This document shows positions 8,016-17,237 of a stretch of DNA of 64,000 bases, piece by piece. The position numbers were made by a program, and so were the translations under genes. The notes below the pieces were generated by a model. That model made no database searches. It was not told where the DNA came from and saw only the letters and a list, made by a program, of their open reading frames with translations. This DNA comes from Nitrospira sp. (GTDB lineage: Bacteria > Nitrospirota > Nitrospiria > Nitrospirales > Nitrospiraceae), in contig JANDJL010000007.1 of NCBI GenBank assembly GCA_024330965.1, forward strand, positions 1 to 64,000. The letters are read 5' to 3'. Each line of letters starts with the position of its first letter. Within the stretch, counting starts at the first letter, position 1.

Positions 8016-9725
8016 ATGCCCACCCCATCGCGGAAGGCGCTACCAGCGCCGTTTCATGCCACGGTTCGTTCGGCAATGGAAGAGTTGGATCAACATCGGG
8101 TCATCGATCGATTATGGGAGAAAGACCACCGGCTCTGGAAAGACGATTCCTCCGAGATCACCGACCGACTCGGCTGGTTAACCGTCCATGATCACATGCG
8201 AGAACGACTCGACGGTCTTCGCGACTGTGTCACCGAGGCCAAGTCCATGGGTGTTACGGACGTCGTGCTCCTTGGCATGGGCGGCAGTAGCTTGGGCCCG
8301 GAAGTCCTTCGCGCCTCGTTCGGACAGGCGAAAGGATTTCCACGACTGTGGGTCCTCGATTCTACCGTGCCAGGATGGGTTCGGATGGTGACCAGTGCGC
8401 TGACTCCCTCCAAAACCCTGTTCCTCGTCGCGAGCAAGTCCGGGGGCACCATTGAAGTCTTGTCCCTGTTCGCCCATTTCTGGGGGCTGGTTCACAAGGC
8501 AACGAAAAACCGCACCGGCGATCACTTCCTCGCCATTACCGATCCGGGAACCGGGCTTGAACGATTGGCGCGGGACCATGGATTCCGCCGGATCTTCACC
8601 AATCCCCCCGACATCGGTGGCCGCTATTCCGTCCTCTCCTTGTTCGGTCTGGTTCCCGCCGCCTTGCTTGGGCTTGACGTGCCCCGGCTGTTGGACCGGG
8701 CGGCCGAGATGGCGACACACTGCAAGACCCAGACTCCCATCGAGGCCAACCCCGGCGCCTATCTTGGCGCGGTCATGGGAAGCCTCGCCAAATCCGGCCG
8801 TGACAAGGTCACGGTCATCACATCACCGGCCCTGTCCACCTTCGGACTGTGGGTCGAGCAACTGTTGGCTGAAAGCACCGGCAAGGAAGGAACCGGGCTG
8901 ATCCCCGTGGCCCAGGAGCCGGTTTTACCTGCCTCCGCCTACGGTAATGATCGATTGTTCGTCTATCTGCGTCTTCAGAAGGACGACAATGCAACGCTCG
9001 ATCGGCGGATCCAGGCTTTGAGAAACGCGGACCAGCCCGTGCTTCAATTGGATCTTCGTGATCGATACGATCTCGGCGCCGAATTCTTTCGCTGGGAATT
9101 CGCCACCGCCGTGGCCGGTCATCTCCTGGGAATCCATCCATTTGACCAACCGAACGTTCAAGAGAGCAAGGACAACACCAACCAGGTCTTGAGCATGTTC
9201 CAATCAACACGCCAACTGCCGGAGTTGTTACGACACAGCCCCAAACAAGCGGCGCAAGACCTGTCGGCTCGCCTGAAGCTCGGCACATACGTCGCCATCT
9301 TGGCCTACACGACACCCTCTCGTCCCTTTGAGCAGGCTGTCACGAGGCTCCGAAAAACCCTCGTAGCCCGCCATCACGTCACCACCACGTTCGGCTATGG
9401 GCCTCGGTATTTGCACTCGACCGGCCAGCTCCACAAGGGAGGCCCATCGACGGGTCTTTTCCTCCAATTGATTGATCGTATGACACCCGATCTCCCGATC
9501 CCCGGCAAATCCTATTCGTTCGGGACCCTGGCTCGCGCCCAGGCGGCCGGTGACCTCCAATCCCTGCGCACCCATCACCGACACGCCCTGCTCGTTCCGC
9601 TCGGGCGAGATCCGGCGCAGACCATCGATGCCATTACTGCCGCCGTGAGTCCCGCCCATTCCTCAAACCGACGAGCCGCCGTCCAAACGAAGGCGCAAGC
9701 AACTCGGCGGAAGACTCGGCGGTAA
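8016..9725 (+). CDS. pgi: Glucose-6-phosphate isomerase
   Basis: This enzyme interconverts glucose-6-phosphate and fructose-6-phosphate in the cytoplasm. The 569-aa protein has the SIS-domain phosphate-binding motif GMGGSSLGPEVL near residue 93 and ASKSGGT near residue 145. Its C-terminal region (FGYGPRYLHSTGQLHKGGP) resembles the isomerase half of bifunctional transaldolase/isomerase proteins more than the classical E. coli enzyme. ATG 8016 is preferred over an upstream TTG because GAGGGA sits five bases before it. It heads an operon with pgl, glk and rpiA; the pgl start follows its stop by one base. Confidence 0.92.
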   Translation: MPTPSRKALPAPFHATVRSAMEELDQHRVIDRLWEKDHRLWKDDSSEITDRLGWLTVHDHMRERLDGLRDCVTEAKSMGVTDVVLLGMGGSSLGPEVLRASFGQAKGFPRLWVLDSTVPGWVRMVTSALTPSKTLFLVASKSGGTIEVLSLFAHFWGLVHKATKNRTGDHFLAITDPGTGLERLARDHGFRRIFTNPPDIGGRYSVLSLFGLVPAALLGLDVPRLLDRAAEMATHCKTQTPIEANPGAYLGAVMGSLAKSGRDKVTVITSPALSTFGLWVEQLLAESTGKEGTGLIPVAQEPVLPASAYGNDRLFVYLRLQKDDNATLDRRIQALRNADQPVLQLDLRDRYDLGAEFFRWEFATAVAGHLLGIHPFDQPNVQESKDNTNQVLSMFQSTRQLPELLRHSPKQAAQDLSARLKLGTYVAILAYTTPSRPFEQAVTRLRKTLVARHHVTTTFGYGPRYLHSTGQLHKGGPSTGLFLQLIDRMTPDLPIPGKSYSFGTLARAQAAGDLQSLRTHHRHALLVPLGRDPAQTIDAITAAVSPAHSSNRRAAVQTKAQATRRKTRR

Positions 9726-9726
9726 G

Positions 9727-10509
9727 ATGCCCATCGCTTCGGAAATCCATCTCGCGCGTGATGGAGCAGAGTGGGCCCACCAAGCGGCGACGCTGCTCCT
9801 CACAGCCAGTGAAACCGCCATCCGATCCCATGGCCGCTGCCTACTTGTCCTCGCCGGCGGTTCCACCCCCCGCGCCCTTTACACAACACTGGCTTCTCTT
9901 CCCTGGAAGGAACGGTTCGATTGGTCCAGGATCTTTTTTCTCTTTGGAGACGAACGGTGCGTGCCGCCGGATCATCCGGAAAGCAACTTCGGCATGGCCC
10001 GGACGGTGCTGTTCCAACCACTGGGCGTCCAGGGAGATCACATTTTTCGCATGAAGGGCGAGGCCCCTGATCCCCACGTTGCGGCCCAGGACTACGAAGC
10101 AGTCCTTCGACGACTGACAAATTGTACGCCGCCGGATCTCCCCCGCCTTGATGTAATCCTGCTCGGTCTGGGAGACGATGGCCACACGGCGTCCCTCTTT
10201 CCCGGCACGGCGGCGCTCGGGAACACGGTCAGCGCTGTGACAGTCGGCCATGCACCGGTCGGCGTTCGCACTCGTTTGACCCTGACCTTGGGTGTGCTCA
10301 ACCAAGCAAGTGTGGTACTCTTCCTGGTGACCGGCGCACAGAAGGCGCCCATCGTGCGAACGGTGCTGTGCCCGACGAACGAGGCTGATCGGACGCTCCC
10401 GGCGGCCCTGGTGGCACCAGAAAGGGGACGGCTGATGTGGATGTTGGACCATTCCGCCGCATCCCAATTGTCGGCTCACGGCCAGGCAGCCCAGAACCCT
10501 CGTCTATGA
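9727..10509 (+). CDS. pgl: 6-phosphogluconolactonase
   Basis: This enzyme hydrolyses 6-phosphogluconolactone in the oxidative pentose phosphate pathway. The 260-aa protein has the DevB/Pgl-type signatures LAGGSTPRALY (about 43-53), FGDERCVPPDHPESNFGMA (about 77-95) and GLGDDGHTASLFPGT (about 152-166). It begins one base after the pgi stop and its own stop overlaps the glk start (ATGA). No glucose-6-phosphate dehydrogenase gene is in the window, so it must lie elsewhere if the oxidative branch is complete. Confidence 0.93.
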   Translation: MPIASEIHLARDGAEWAHQAATLLLTASETAIRSHGRCLLVLAGGSTPRALYTTLASLPWKERFDWSRIFFLFGDERCVPPDHPESNFGMARTVLFQPLGVQGDHIFRMKGEAPDPHVAAQDYEAVLRRLTNCTPPDLPRLDVILLGLGDDGHTASLFPGTAALGNTVSAVTVGHAPVGVRTRLTLTLGVLNQASVVLFLVTGAQKAPIVRTVLCPTNEADRTLPAALVAPERGRLMWMLDHSAASQLSAHGQAAQNPRL

Positions 10510-11585
10510 TTCTTGCTGGCGACATCGGCGGCACGAAGACCAATCTCGCGCTCTACGATTGGACCGACGAGCGAACCGAACCCATTCACCTCGATTCCTT
10601 CCCCAGCGGAGATTACTCATCCCTCGAAGAAATCCTTCGCGACTTCTTGGCATCACCGCTTCCCACCTCGTCATCCATTGAGCAAATGACCGGAGCACCC
10701 GAACTTGAATCCCCCACCGATCGCAAAGCCGACGAGTCGTCAACTCCTTTGCAGATCGAGGCCGCCTGTTTCGGAATCGCGGGGCCCGTTCTCGATAATC
10801 GAAGCCAGACGACCAACCTCCCCTGGGTGGTCGACGGCAATCAGATTGCCGAAGAGTTCGCCATTTCGCAGGTGCGGCTCCTCAACGATCTTGAAGCGAC
10901 GGCTTACGGCATCCTGTTGCTGCGCCCCGATGAGATCGAAGTGTTGAACGTCGGCAAACCTCCGGCGAAGCGGCAGGCCCTGGCAATCATCGCCGCCGGA
11001 ACCGGCTTGGGAGAAGCCATTCTCTTTTGGGACGGCACCACGTACCGCCCCATGCCATCGGAAGGAGGGCACGCGGACTTTGCGCCGAATAATGATAATG
11101 AGATCGAGCTGCTCCGCTACCTGCGCGGCCAATATCTCCACGTCAGTTACGAACGTGTTCTCTCAGGGCCCGGCCTGCTTGCCATCTATGAGTATCTCCG
11201 CGACACCAAGAAAAATGAACCGACCTGGCTGGCCGAAAAGATCAAGGCCGGCAATCCCGCAGCGGCGATCGCCGAAGCCGGCCTTGCGGGACAAGCCGAC
11301 ATTGCCAAACAGGCGCTGGATCTGTTCGCCTCGATCTACGGAGCGGAGGCCGGCAACCTGGCCTTGAAGGCCCTCTCGCTGGACGGTGTCTATGTCGCCG
11401 GCGGCATTGCTCCGAAACTGATCACCAAGCTCCAAGACGGCACCTTCATGAAAGCCTTTACGAACAAAGGGCGATACAAACGGTTGATGAATTCGATCCC
11501 CGTCAAGGTCGTCATGAACCAGCACACCGCCCTGCTTGGCGCCGCTTCCGTCGCGGCAGCTCTCGCCCGGTGCAGGAAACCATGA
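10506..11585 (+). CDS. glk: Glucokinase (Glk family)
   Basis: This enzyme phosphorylates glucose with ATP. The 359-aa protein starts at ATG 10506, overlapping the pgl stop by 4 bp. It opens with the phosphate-1 ATP-binding motif ILAGDIGGTKTNLALYDW. Further signatures are ACFGIAGPV, the substrate loop LLNDLEATAYG (Asn and Asp), AAGTGLGEAI with a downstream SEGGHADFAP, and YVAGGIAPK near the C-terminus. The last is typical of bacterial Glk of the HK-like fold, without the ROK Cys-rich zinc motif. Its overlap with rpiA again suggests translational coupling. Confidence 0.93.
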   Translation: MILAGDIGGTKTNLALYDWTDERTEPIHLDSFPSGDYSSLEEILRDFLASPLPTSSSIEQMTGAPELESPTDRKADESSTPLQIEAACFGIAGPVLDNRSQTTNLPWVVDGNQIAEEFAISQVRLLNDLEATAYGILLLRPDEIEVLNVGKPPAKRQALAIIAAGTGLGEAILFWDGTTYRPMPSEGGHADFAPNNDNEIELLRYLRGQYLHVSYERVLSGPGLLAIYEYLRDTKKNEPTWLAEKIKAGNPAAAIAEAGLAGQADIAKQALDLFASIYGAEAGNLALKALSLDGVYVAGGIAPKLITKLQDGTFMKAFTNKGRYKRLMNSIPVKVVMNQHTALLGAASVAAALARCRKP

Positions 11586-12286
11586 CGCCCCCGTCTGATC
11601 TGGACAGTCTCAAGAAAGCCGCCGCTTTGAAGGCCGTCGAGTTCGTCCGAGACGGAATGGTCATCGGCTTGGGGACCGGTTCCACCGCCAAACACCTGGT
11701 GATCGCCTTGGGCGAGAAGGTCCGTGCTGGACTGAACCTCCGCGGCGTCGCGACCTCGCAAGAGACAGCGTTGCTGGCCACCCAAGTCGGCATCCCTCTC
11801 ATCGACACGGACAACCGCTGGGAAATCGACGTGGCGATTGATGGGGCGGATCAAGTCGACCCAGCCTTTAACTTGATCAAGGGTGGAGGGGGGGCCCTCC
11901 TCAAGGAAAAAATCGTGGCAGCCTCGGCCCGACAGTTCATCGTCATGGTCGATCAGACGAAGCTGGTCCCCGTCCTGGGAGGCTCATTTCCGTTACCGAT
12001 CGAAATCATCCCCTTCGGTTGGGGCAGCACCGCCCGGCACATCGAGCGCGTGACCAAGAGCCCCGTGGTGCTGCGCGAGCGTCATGGCGCCCCCTTCCGA
12101 ACCGAAGCCGGCAACTTGATCGTGGACGTGCACCTCGACCGGATCGATCACCCGCAAGAATTGGAAATCCTGTTGAATCTGATTCCCGGCGTGGTTGAAA
12201 CCGGCCTCTTTGTAGGCCGAACCAATATCCTCATCGTGGGTACAACCCAAGAGGTCCAAGTTCATCATGTGCCGAAAGGATCATAG
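11582..12286 (+). CDS. rpiA: Ribose-5-phosphate isomerase A
   Basis: This enzyme interconverts ribose-5-phosphate and ribulose-5-phosphate. The 234-aa product has all RpiA hallmarks: GLGTGSTAKH (about 28), the DVAIDGADQVDP catalytic region (about 84) and KGGGGALLKEKI (about 98). ATG 11582 overlaps the glk stop (ATGA); GTG 11570 is four codons earlier and less likely. It closes the pgi-pgl-glk-rpiA operon, which ties glucose phosphorylation to the pentose phosphate pathway. Confidence 0.95.
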   Translation: MTPPSDLDSLKKAAALKAVEFVRDGMVIGLGTGSTAKHLVIALGEKVRAGLNLRGVATSQETALLATQVGIPLIDTDNRWEIDVAIDGADQVDPAFNLIKGGGGALLKEKIVAASARQFIVMVDQTKLVPVLGGSFPLPIEIIPFGWGSTARHIERVTKSPVVLRERHGAPFRTEAGNLIVDVHLDRIDHPQELEILLNLIPGVVETGLFVGRTNILIVGTTQEVQVHHVPKGS

Positions 12287-12379
12287 AGGCTCGTTGAGCA
12301 ACTCTTAATCCTTGCTCGACTCACAGTACCGAGCAACAAGAAGCTGCCGATCCACTCATCATCTCCCCCTCCTTCTTTT

Positions 12380-12404
12380 GAGGGGCTTGAGGCCCGAGCC
12401 CCTC
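12380..12404 (+). terminator. Hairpin downstream of rpiA / upstream of the PQQ-dehydrogenase-like gene
   Basis: The arms GAGGGGCT (12380-12387) and AGCCCCTC (12397-12404) are perfectly complementary around a 9-nt loop. No U-tract follows, so it may be a Rho-type or leader structure and not a classical terminator. It sits 94 bp after the rpiA stop and 57 bp before the next ATG. Confidence 0.4.
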
Positions 12405-12460
12405 CCGTGTAGGCTGAGACCGTGGGGCCGGTGCGGCAACCAGCCTGAACGGAAGGACCT

Positions 12461-13645
12461 ATGGCTCGGTCATCCCCTTCAGCATGGCTTCTTTTGCTGA
12501 GCCTGGTCGTCGGCATGACATCCGGTTGCGGAGGCACGACGGACTTGCCGCGCGATCTTCCCGCCAGCAATGCCGTCGCTCTTCAACTTGTCACAGATCG
12601 CCTCTCGTTCCCTGTCTTCATGACGGCACCTCCCGGCGACAACACGAGGCTGTTTGTCATTGAAAAAGAAGGGCTCATCCGTATCGTAACGGCAGGCACC
12701 GGAGCCATCCTTCCCACGCCATTCCTCGATCTGCGCAGCCAGGTTTCCACAAGCGGTGAACAAGGGTTGCTGGGGCTCGCGTTCGATCCGGATTACACCA
12801 GCAACGGAAATGTTTACATCTTTTACACGAACCCCGTCGGCAACCTAGTCGTCGCCCGTCTGCAACGGAGCGTGGGCGACCCCAACCGAGCCAATCAGAC
12901 CTCCTTGACGGTGTTGCAGGCCATCGACCACTCAACTTATACAAATCACAACGGCGGCATGTTGGCATTCGGTCCAGACGGTTGTCTCTACGCTGGGACC
13001 GGCGATGGGGGTGGCGGTGGTGATCCCGACAACCATGGACAGAAACTCACGACGAAACTCGGCAAACTGTTGCGGCTCGATCCCCGAACGGGAGGTGCCT
13101 GCACCAATGAGGGGCTCAATCCCTTCGTGCTTTCTGGCGGACTGCCAGAAATCTGGAGCTTTGGCCTTCGCAATCCCTGGAGATTTTCGTTCGACCGGGC
13201 TACCGGCGATCTCTACATCGCTGACGTGGGACAGAACCGCCGCGAAGAGATCAACGTGTCGCCGGCTCCCTTCGCGGGCCGGCAGGCCAACTATGGATGG
13301 CGAATCATGGAAGGAGGGCTGTGTTTCGATCCACCGACCGGTTGTGATCCACGTGGGCTGACCTTGCCGGTGCTCGATTATCCCCATACGGACGGCGCCT
13401 GCTCGGTCATTGGCGGGTATGTCTATCGAGGTTCAGCCATCCCCTCGTTGCGCGGGATCTATTTCTATGCGGATTATTGCGCCGGCTTTGTCCGCAGTTT
13501 TCGCTTCGTCAATGGCCAAGCCACTGCTCAAACAGAGTGGCCGTTACTCAGACAACCTAACATCACCAGCTTTGGAGAAGATGCCCAAGGCGAACTCTAT
13601 CTCATGACTCAGGGTGGGAGTCTCTACAAACTGGTCCCCAATTGA
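12461..13645 (+). CDS. PQQ-dependent sugar dehydrogenase-like lipoprotein (GSDH/YliI family)
   Basis: This is a 394-aa exported protein. A hydrophobic signal (AWLLLLSLVVGMTSGC) ends in a lipobox (Cys23). The mature part is a six-bladed beta-propeller of the soluble glucose/aldose dehydrogenase family: LSFPVFM..LFVIEKEGLIRIV, GLLGLAFDPDY, the conserved catalytic-type His in NHNGGMLAFGPDG, WSFGLRNPWRFSFD, and ADVGQNRREEINV. Several Cys pairs near residues 210-310 may form disulfides. The family oxidises sugars with PQQ in the periplasm; substrate and cofactor use are not proven here, and no pqq genes are seen. It stands alone between the sugar-phosphate operon and a convergent gene. Confidence 0.85.
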   Translation: MARSSPSAWLLLLSLVVGMTSGCGGTTDLPRDLPASNAVALQLVTDRLSFPVFMTAPPGDNTRLFVIEKEGLIRIVTAGTGAILPTPFLDLRSQVSTSGEQGLLGLAFDPDYTSNGNVYIFYTNPVGNLVVARLQRSVGDPNRANQTSLTVLQAIDHSTYTNHNGGMLAFGPDGCLYAGTGDGGGGGDPDNHGQKLTTKLGKLLRLDPRTGGACTNEGLNPFVLSGGLPEIWSFGLRNPWRFSFDRATGDLYIADVGQNRREEINVSPAPFAGRQANYGWRIMEGGLCFDPPTGCDPRGLTLPVLDYPHTDGACSVIGGYVYRGSAIPSLRGIYFYADYCAGFVRSFRFVNGQATAQTEWPLLRQPNITSFGEDAQGELYLMTQGGSLYKLVPN

Positions 13646-13773
13646 CCGCGTTTCCCTCCCCTCTCTCCAGCCCCGCCCCATCGCTCCCTCCGAAGCAAGC
13701 TACCTACACGCCAAGCCACTGTCCATGCTCGTCTCGCCAACGGAACAATCTGGCGGGCAGCACCGATGCCGTT

Positions 13774-14517
13774 CTATTTTCCACCTCCCGGCCGCACCAA
13801 CGGCACAAACCTCACCAACGTGAGTGCCTTCCGTTCATAGCCGCTCTCTGTCCGGCGATAGAGCTCCAACTGTTGCAGGTCCTTGCCGATGGGGAGAATG
13901 AGCCGACCACCGACCGCCAGTTGATCGAGCAGGGGCTGCGGCACCTGTTCCGGCGCGGCGGTGACGATGATGGCGTCGAACGGCGCCTCCTCTGGCCATC
14001 CCTCATGGCCATCCCCGACTCGCACCTTCACGTTCATGTAACCCAGCTCAGCGAGGGTCCGCTCTGCCTGGCGAGCCAGTGGTTCGATCAGTTCCACCGA
14101 AAACACCCGATCGACCAGCTCAGCCAGAATGGCCGCTTGATAGCCGGATCCTGTGCCGATCTCCAACACCTTGTCTGTTCTCTTGAGTGTCAGATGTTCT
14201 GTCATCTCAGCCACCAGCGAGGGTTGCGAGATGGTCTGCCCATAGCCGATCGGCAAGGGGCTATCGATATAGGCAGACCGAGCATAGGACGGAGGGACAA
14301 ACCGATGGCGTGGGACTTTCCTCATAGCGGCAATCACAGCAGGGTCGCGAACGCCGTGTGGGATGATAGCGTCATCGACCAGTCGGTCCCGCTCCGCCTG
14401 GCGGTTTGGATCCATGGAGAACGATTCGGTTCCACCTCCTCGGCCACAAGAGGCGCTCCCTAGCACCCACCAGATGAGAAGACAAAAGAACACCCTTCGC
14501 CCAAGCTGTGCTCCCAT
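13774..14517 (-). CDS. pcm: Protein-L-isoaspartate O-methyltransferase with lipoprotein-type signal
   Basis: This enzyme methylates isoaspartyl residues for protein repair, using SAM. The 247-aa product has the family blocks RVPRHRFVP, SQPSLVAEMTEHL, the SAM motif VLEIGTGSGYQAAIL, VGDGHEGWPEEAPFDAIIVT and GGRLILPIG. Unusually, it begins with a signal-like segment RRVFFCLLIWWVLGSASCG with a lipobox-like SASC, predicting export. An internal ATG at 14415, just after the Gly-rich linker, would give a normal cytosolic protein, so two forms are possible. ATG 14517 has AAGG six bases upstream. It converges with the PQQ-dehydrogenase-like gene. Confidence 0.88.
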   Translation of the reverse strand: MGAQLGRRVFFCLLIWWVLGSASCGRGGGTESFSMDPNRQAERDRLVDDAIIPHGVRDPAVIAAMRKVPRHRFVPPSYARSAYIDSPLPIGYGQTISQPSLVAEMTEHLTLKRTDKVLEIGTGSGYQAAILAELVDRVFSVELIEPLARQAERTLAELGYMNVKVRVGDGHEGWPEEAPFDAIIVTAAPEQVPQPLLDQLAVGGRLILPIGKDLQQLELYRRTESGYERKALTLVRFVPLVRPGGGK

Positions 14518-14665
14518 CGCAGCCTTGTGACTCGACCAAGAGATTCTCAAGCAGCGATCCCTCGCCCCATGCTTCGATCCGACGATTTGGCGCAGTCAGA
14601 CCCTCTTATTCATGGAGACTGCCACAGGGGAATGACTCAAGGGAACGAGCCCCCTTCCCTCTTCT

Positions 14666-14866
14666 TCAATCCAACACGAACGTGACCTTCAGATCAACGC
14701 GATACAAGGCAACCTTGCCGTTTTCAACGACCACGTGCTGTTCTTTGACCCACGCCGACTTGATGTTTCGGACCGTCTTCGAGGCGCGATTAATTCCCTC
14801 GACGATGGCGTCTTCAAAACTTTTCGGTGACTCGGAGCTGATCTCGATGATCTTGGCAACGGACAT
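14666..14866 (-). CDS. Dodecin (small flavin-binding protein)
   Basis: This 66-aa protein begins MSVAKIIEISSESPKSFEDA and continues with AIVEGINRASKTVRNIKSAW, the dodecin pattern. It ends in a beta-strand RVDLKVTFVLD. Dodecins form hollow dodecamers that store or quench flavins; the Trp in SAWV corresponds to the residue that stacks on the flavin. ATG 14866 has an AGGAGG-type site upstream; the longer in-frame reading to 14920 adds a Val/Arg/His-rich leader not seen in the family. It is a single gene 148 bp upstream of pcm in the same direction. Confidence 0.9.
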   Translation of the reverse strand: MSVAKIIEISSESPKSFEDAIVEGINRASKTVRNIKSAWVKEQHVVVENGKVALYRVDLKVTFVLD

Positions 14867-15307
14867 GGACTCCTCCTTTCTGTCGTGCACTCGGTCGTGT
14901 ACTCGCACGACCGGCGTCATGATCGACTTTTCCCGGTACAGCCGCCCTCATCTCCTTGAACCTCCTTAAAAAAAGCAGCAGACATCTTCCTCCCCTCGCT
15001 ACCGAGCAAAGTCGAGGCCCGACCGGCTTCGGCATCAGGTCAGAAATTTGGCCCATTTATCGGGCGGTTCTTCGGTCGCGACTTATCGAGGTCGAAAACG
15101 GTGGGGAACTCTGCGCCAGGGGAAAAGATTGATCTGTGGCGAGAACGGGACGGAGAGCATATCAGATCCCCTTCGCGACCACACTTCGTGACCCACCGGG
15201 GATGGACCTTGGGGGCCCTGAACCGGTAGAATGTCGCTCATCTTCTTTCATTCACCCCTACCGACCACGTCCCCAACCTTCTTTTGTAGAAAGGCAGAAC
15301 CATCAGT
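14867..15307. other. Divergent intergenic region between dodecin and the DEAD-box helicase gene
   Basis: This is 441 bp with no supported gene. It must contain the promoters of both genes; no clear -35/-10 pair stands out. Near 14885-14915 there is an imperfect repeat (CGTGCACTCGGTCG then CGTGTACTCGCACG). The length before the helicase would permit a long 5' leader, as is common for cold-responsive helicases, but this is only an analogy. Confidence 0.4.
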
Positions 15308-17071
15308 ATGAAACGCGAAACATCTCGACCGTCCGTCATCCCCTCTGTCCATGGGTTTTCTCCCGGCTTTGCCGCCCTCGGTCTGGAAGCAAGGCTGCTC
15401 GCCACATTGGATCAACTCGGCTATGAAGAGCCGACTCCGATTCAGCGAGCGGCGATCCCGCCTTTGCTGGCCGGCAAAGACGTGCTGGGGCAGGCGGCAA
15501 CCGGGACAGGAAAGACTGCGGCCTTTGCGCTGCCGCTCTTACAACGACTGGCGCAGGGGGCAACGGCCCGTCCCGCAGCCTTGATTCTTGTGCCCACTCG
15601 CGAATTGGCCGTTCAAGTCGGTGACGCGGTGAAGCGGTATGGGAAAGAACTCCGCGTGAACGTCTTGACCGTCTATGGAGGACAGGCCATGGGGCCTCAG
15701 CTTCATGCCCTCAGACACGGGGTCGATGTGGTGGTCGCAACGCCGGGCCGCGCCCTCGATCATATCCGACGGCAGAGTCTGAAGCTGACACAGGTGCGCG
15801 TCGTCGTCTTGGACGAAGCCGATGAGATGCTCGACATGGGGTTCGCCGACGATCTCGACGCCATTCTGGAACAGACGCCGGCCACGAAACAGACGGCGCT
15901 CTTCTCCGCGACCATGCCGAGCCGGATCAAGTCGATCGCGCAGCGGCACCTCACCCATCCGGTCGAAATCACCATCGCAAAAGAACCGGTCAAGGTCGGA
16001 ACCACGCCGCGTGTCCAGCAGACAGCCTACCTCGTCGCCAGACCCTATCGCGGCGCCGCCCTTGTTCGAGTCCTGGACATGGCCGGACCGACCTCCGCCC
16101 TGGTGTTCTGCCGGACACGCGTGGAAGTCGATGACGTCACCGCCATGCTGAACGGCCGAGGATATCGAGCGGAGGCCCTTCACGGCGGCATGAGCCAACC
16201 TCACCGCGATCGCGTTCTGCAGGCCTTCCGCGCGGGACAGACGAACCTGCTCGTGGCCACCGACGTGGCGGCCCGAGGGTTGGATATTCCCCGCGTCTCG
16301 CACGTGATCAATTTCGACTTGCCCTCGTCAGCGGAGATCTACATCCACCGCATCGGTCGAACCGGCCGAGCTGGACGAGAGGGGACGGCCATTACCATTC
16401 TCGATCCGCGCGAGGAGCGGCTGCTCCGCAGTATCGAACGACTCACCACTGCCAACGTGACAGTGGCGCCAGTTCCGTCTGCAGCGGATCTGCTCGCCGT
16501 CCGATTCGAACGGGCCAAAGCCGCCGTGCTGGAAGCCATGCGGGAGCATGATCTCGGGCGATTCCGATCCACTGTTCAAGCGATGGCTTCATCGAGCGAT
16601 CCCGTCACCATCGCCGCGGCCGCATTGAAACTTGTCTTTCAGGCGCAGGGAGGGGATCGGGTCGAACCCGACGTTCCTCCTGTGCCAACCGGACGACCGG
16701 AACTTGATCGGGCCATGTCTCGGAGAACAGACCGGCCCGAGACTCGTCAACGCAGCGAGCCGTCGAGGCTGAACGAGCGACCGGCGATGGGGAGGCCGAA
16801 TCGAGAACGACCAAAGGAGGGCATGGCACGGATATACGTGGGAACGGGGCATCAAGCAGGCATCAGGCCTGGCGATCTCGTCGGCGCGCTCACCAACGAA
16901 GCAAAGGTCCATTCCAAGGTCCTCGGTGACATCGAGATTTTCGATCGCTTTTCACTCGTCGAAGTGCCGGCAGCAATGGTTCCCAAGATCATTGACCGGT
17001 TGGGACGAGGAAGAATCAAGGGCCATAGGGTACCGGTTCGTCTCTTTCGTGAAGAGCGGGATGTTGGATAA
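15308..17071 (+). CDS. DEAD-box ATP-dependent RNA helicase with DbpA-type RNA-binding domain
   Basis: This is a 587-aa cytoplasmic RNA helicase. Motifs appear in order: the Q motif FAALGLEARLLATLDQLGY with PTPIQRAAIP, Walker A AATGTGKTAAF (about 62-72), PTRELAVQV, TPGR, DEAD in VVLDEADEMLDMGF (about 168), SATMP, LVFCRTR, VATDVAARGLDIP and HRIGRTGRAG. The final 80 residues (ARIYVGTGHQAGIRPGDLVG and following) are a DbpA/CsdA-like RNA-binding domain after an Arg/Pro-rich linker. Likely roles are ribosome assembly or RNA remodelling, as for DeaD/CsdA; the exact paralogue is not determined. It is monocistronic and convergent with the DUF1614 gene. Confidence 0.93.
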   Translation: MKRETSRPSVIPSVHGFSPGFAALGLEARLLATLDQLGYEEPTPIQRAAIPPLLAGKDVLGQAATGTGKTAAFALPLLQRLAQGATARPAALILVPTRELAVQVGDAVKRYGKELRVNVLTVYGGQAMGPQLHALRHGVDVVVATPGRALDHIRRQSLKLTQVRVVVLDEADEMLDMGFADDLDAILEQTPATKQTALFSATMPSRIKSIAQRHLTHPVEITIAKEPVKVGTTPRVQQTAYLVARPYRGAALVRVLDMAGPTSALVFCRTRVEVDDVTAMLNGRGYRAEALHGGMSQPHRDRVLQAFRAGQTNLLVATDVAARGLDIPRVSHVINFDLPSSAEIYIHRIGRTGRAGREGTAITILDPREERLLRSIERLTTANVTVAPVPSAADLLAVRFERAKAAVLEAMREHDLGRFRSTVQAMASSSDPVTIAAAALKLVFQAQGGDRVEPDVPPVPTGRPELDRAMSRRTDRPETRQRSEPSRLNERPAMGRPNRERPKEGMARIYVGTGHQAGIRPGDLVGALTNEAKVHSKVLGDIEIFDRFSLVEVPAAMVPKIIDRLGRGRIKGHRVPVRLFREERDVG

Positions 17072-17237
17072 ATCAGCCGGCCCGTCGAACTCTTCATTCT
17101 CTTTCCTGTCGCAATCCCCTTCGATGTGGCGATTACTGCGAGAGCGGCACGTTGGACGGAGCCTTAGTCTCGGGCCGCAGAGCGGCAGAAGCGGTCTTGG
17201 CTGATTGGGCTTCGATTTCGCGTTGACGGAAGATCGG

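Noticed and set aside
12405..12460. TPP or SAM riboswitch, suggested by GGCTGAGA and GGCAACC.
   Set aside because: The motifs are in the wrong order and spacing for either class, and the downstream gene is unrelated to those ligands.
13642..14463. A 273-codon plus-strand frame.
   Set aside because: It is antisense to pcm, whose SAM-binding motifs are unambiguous.
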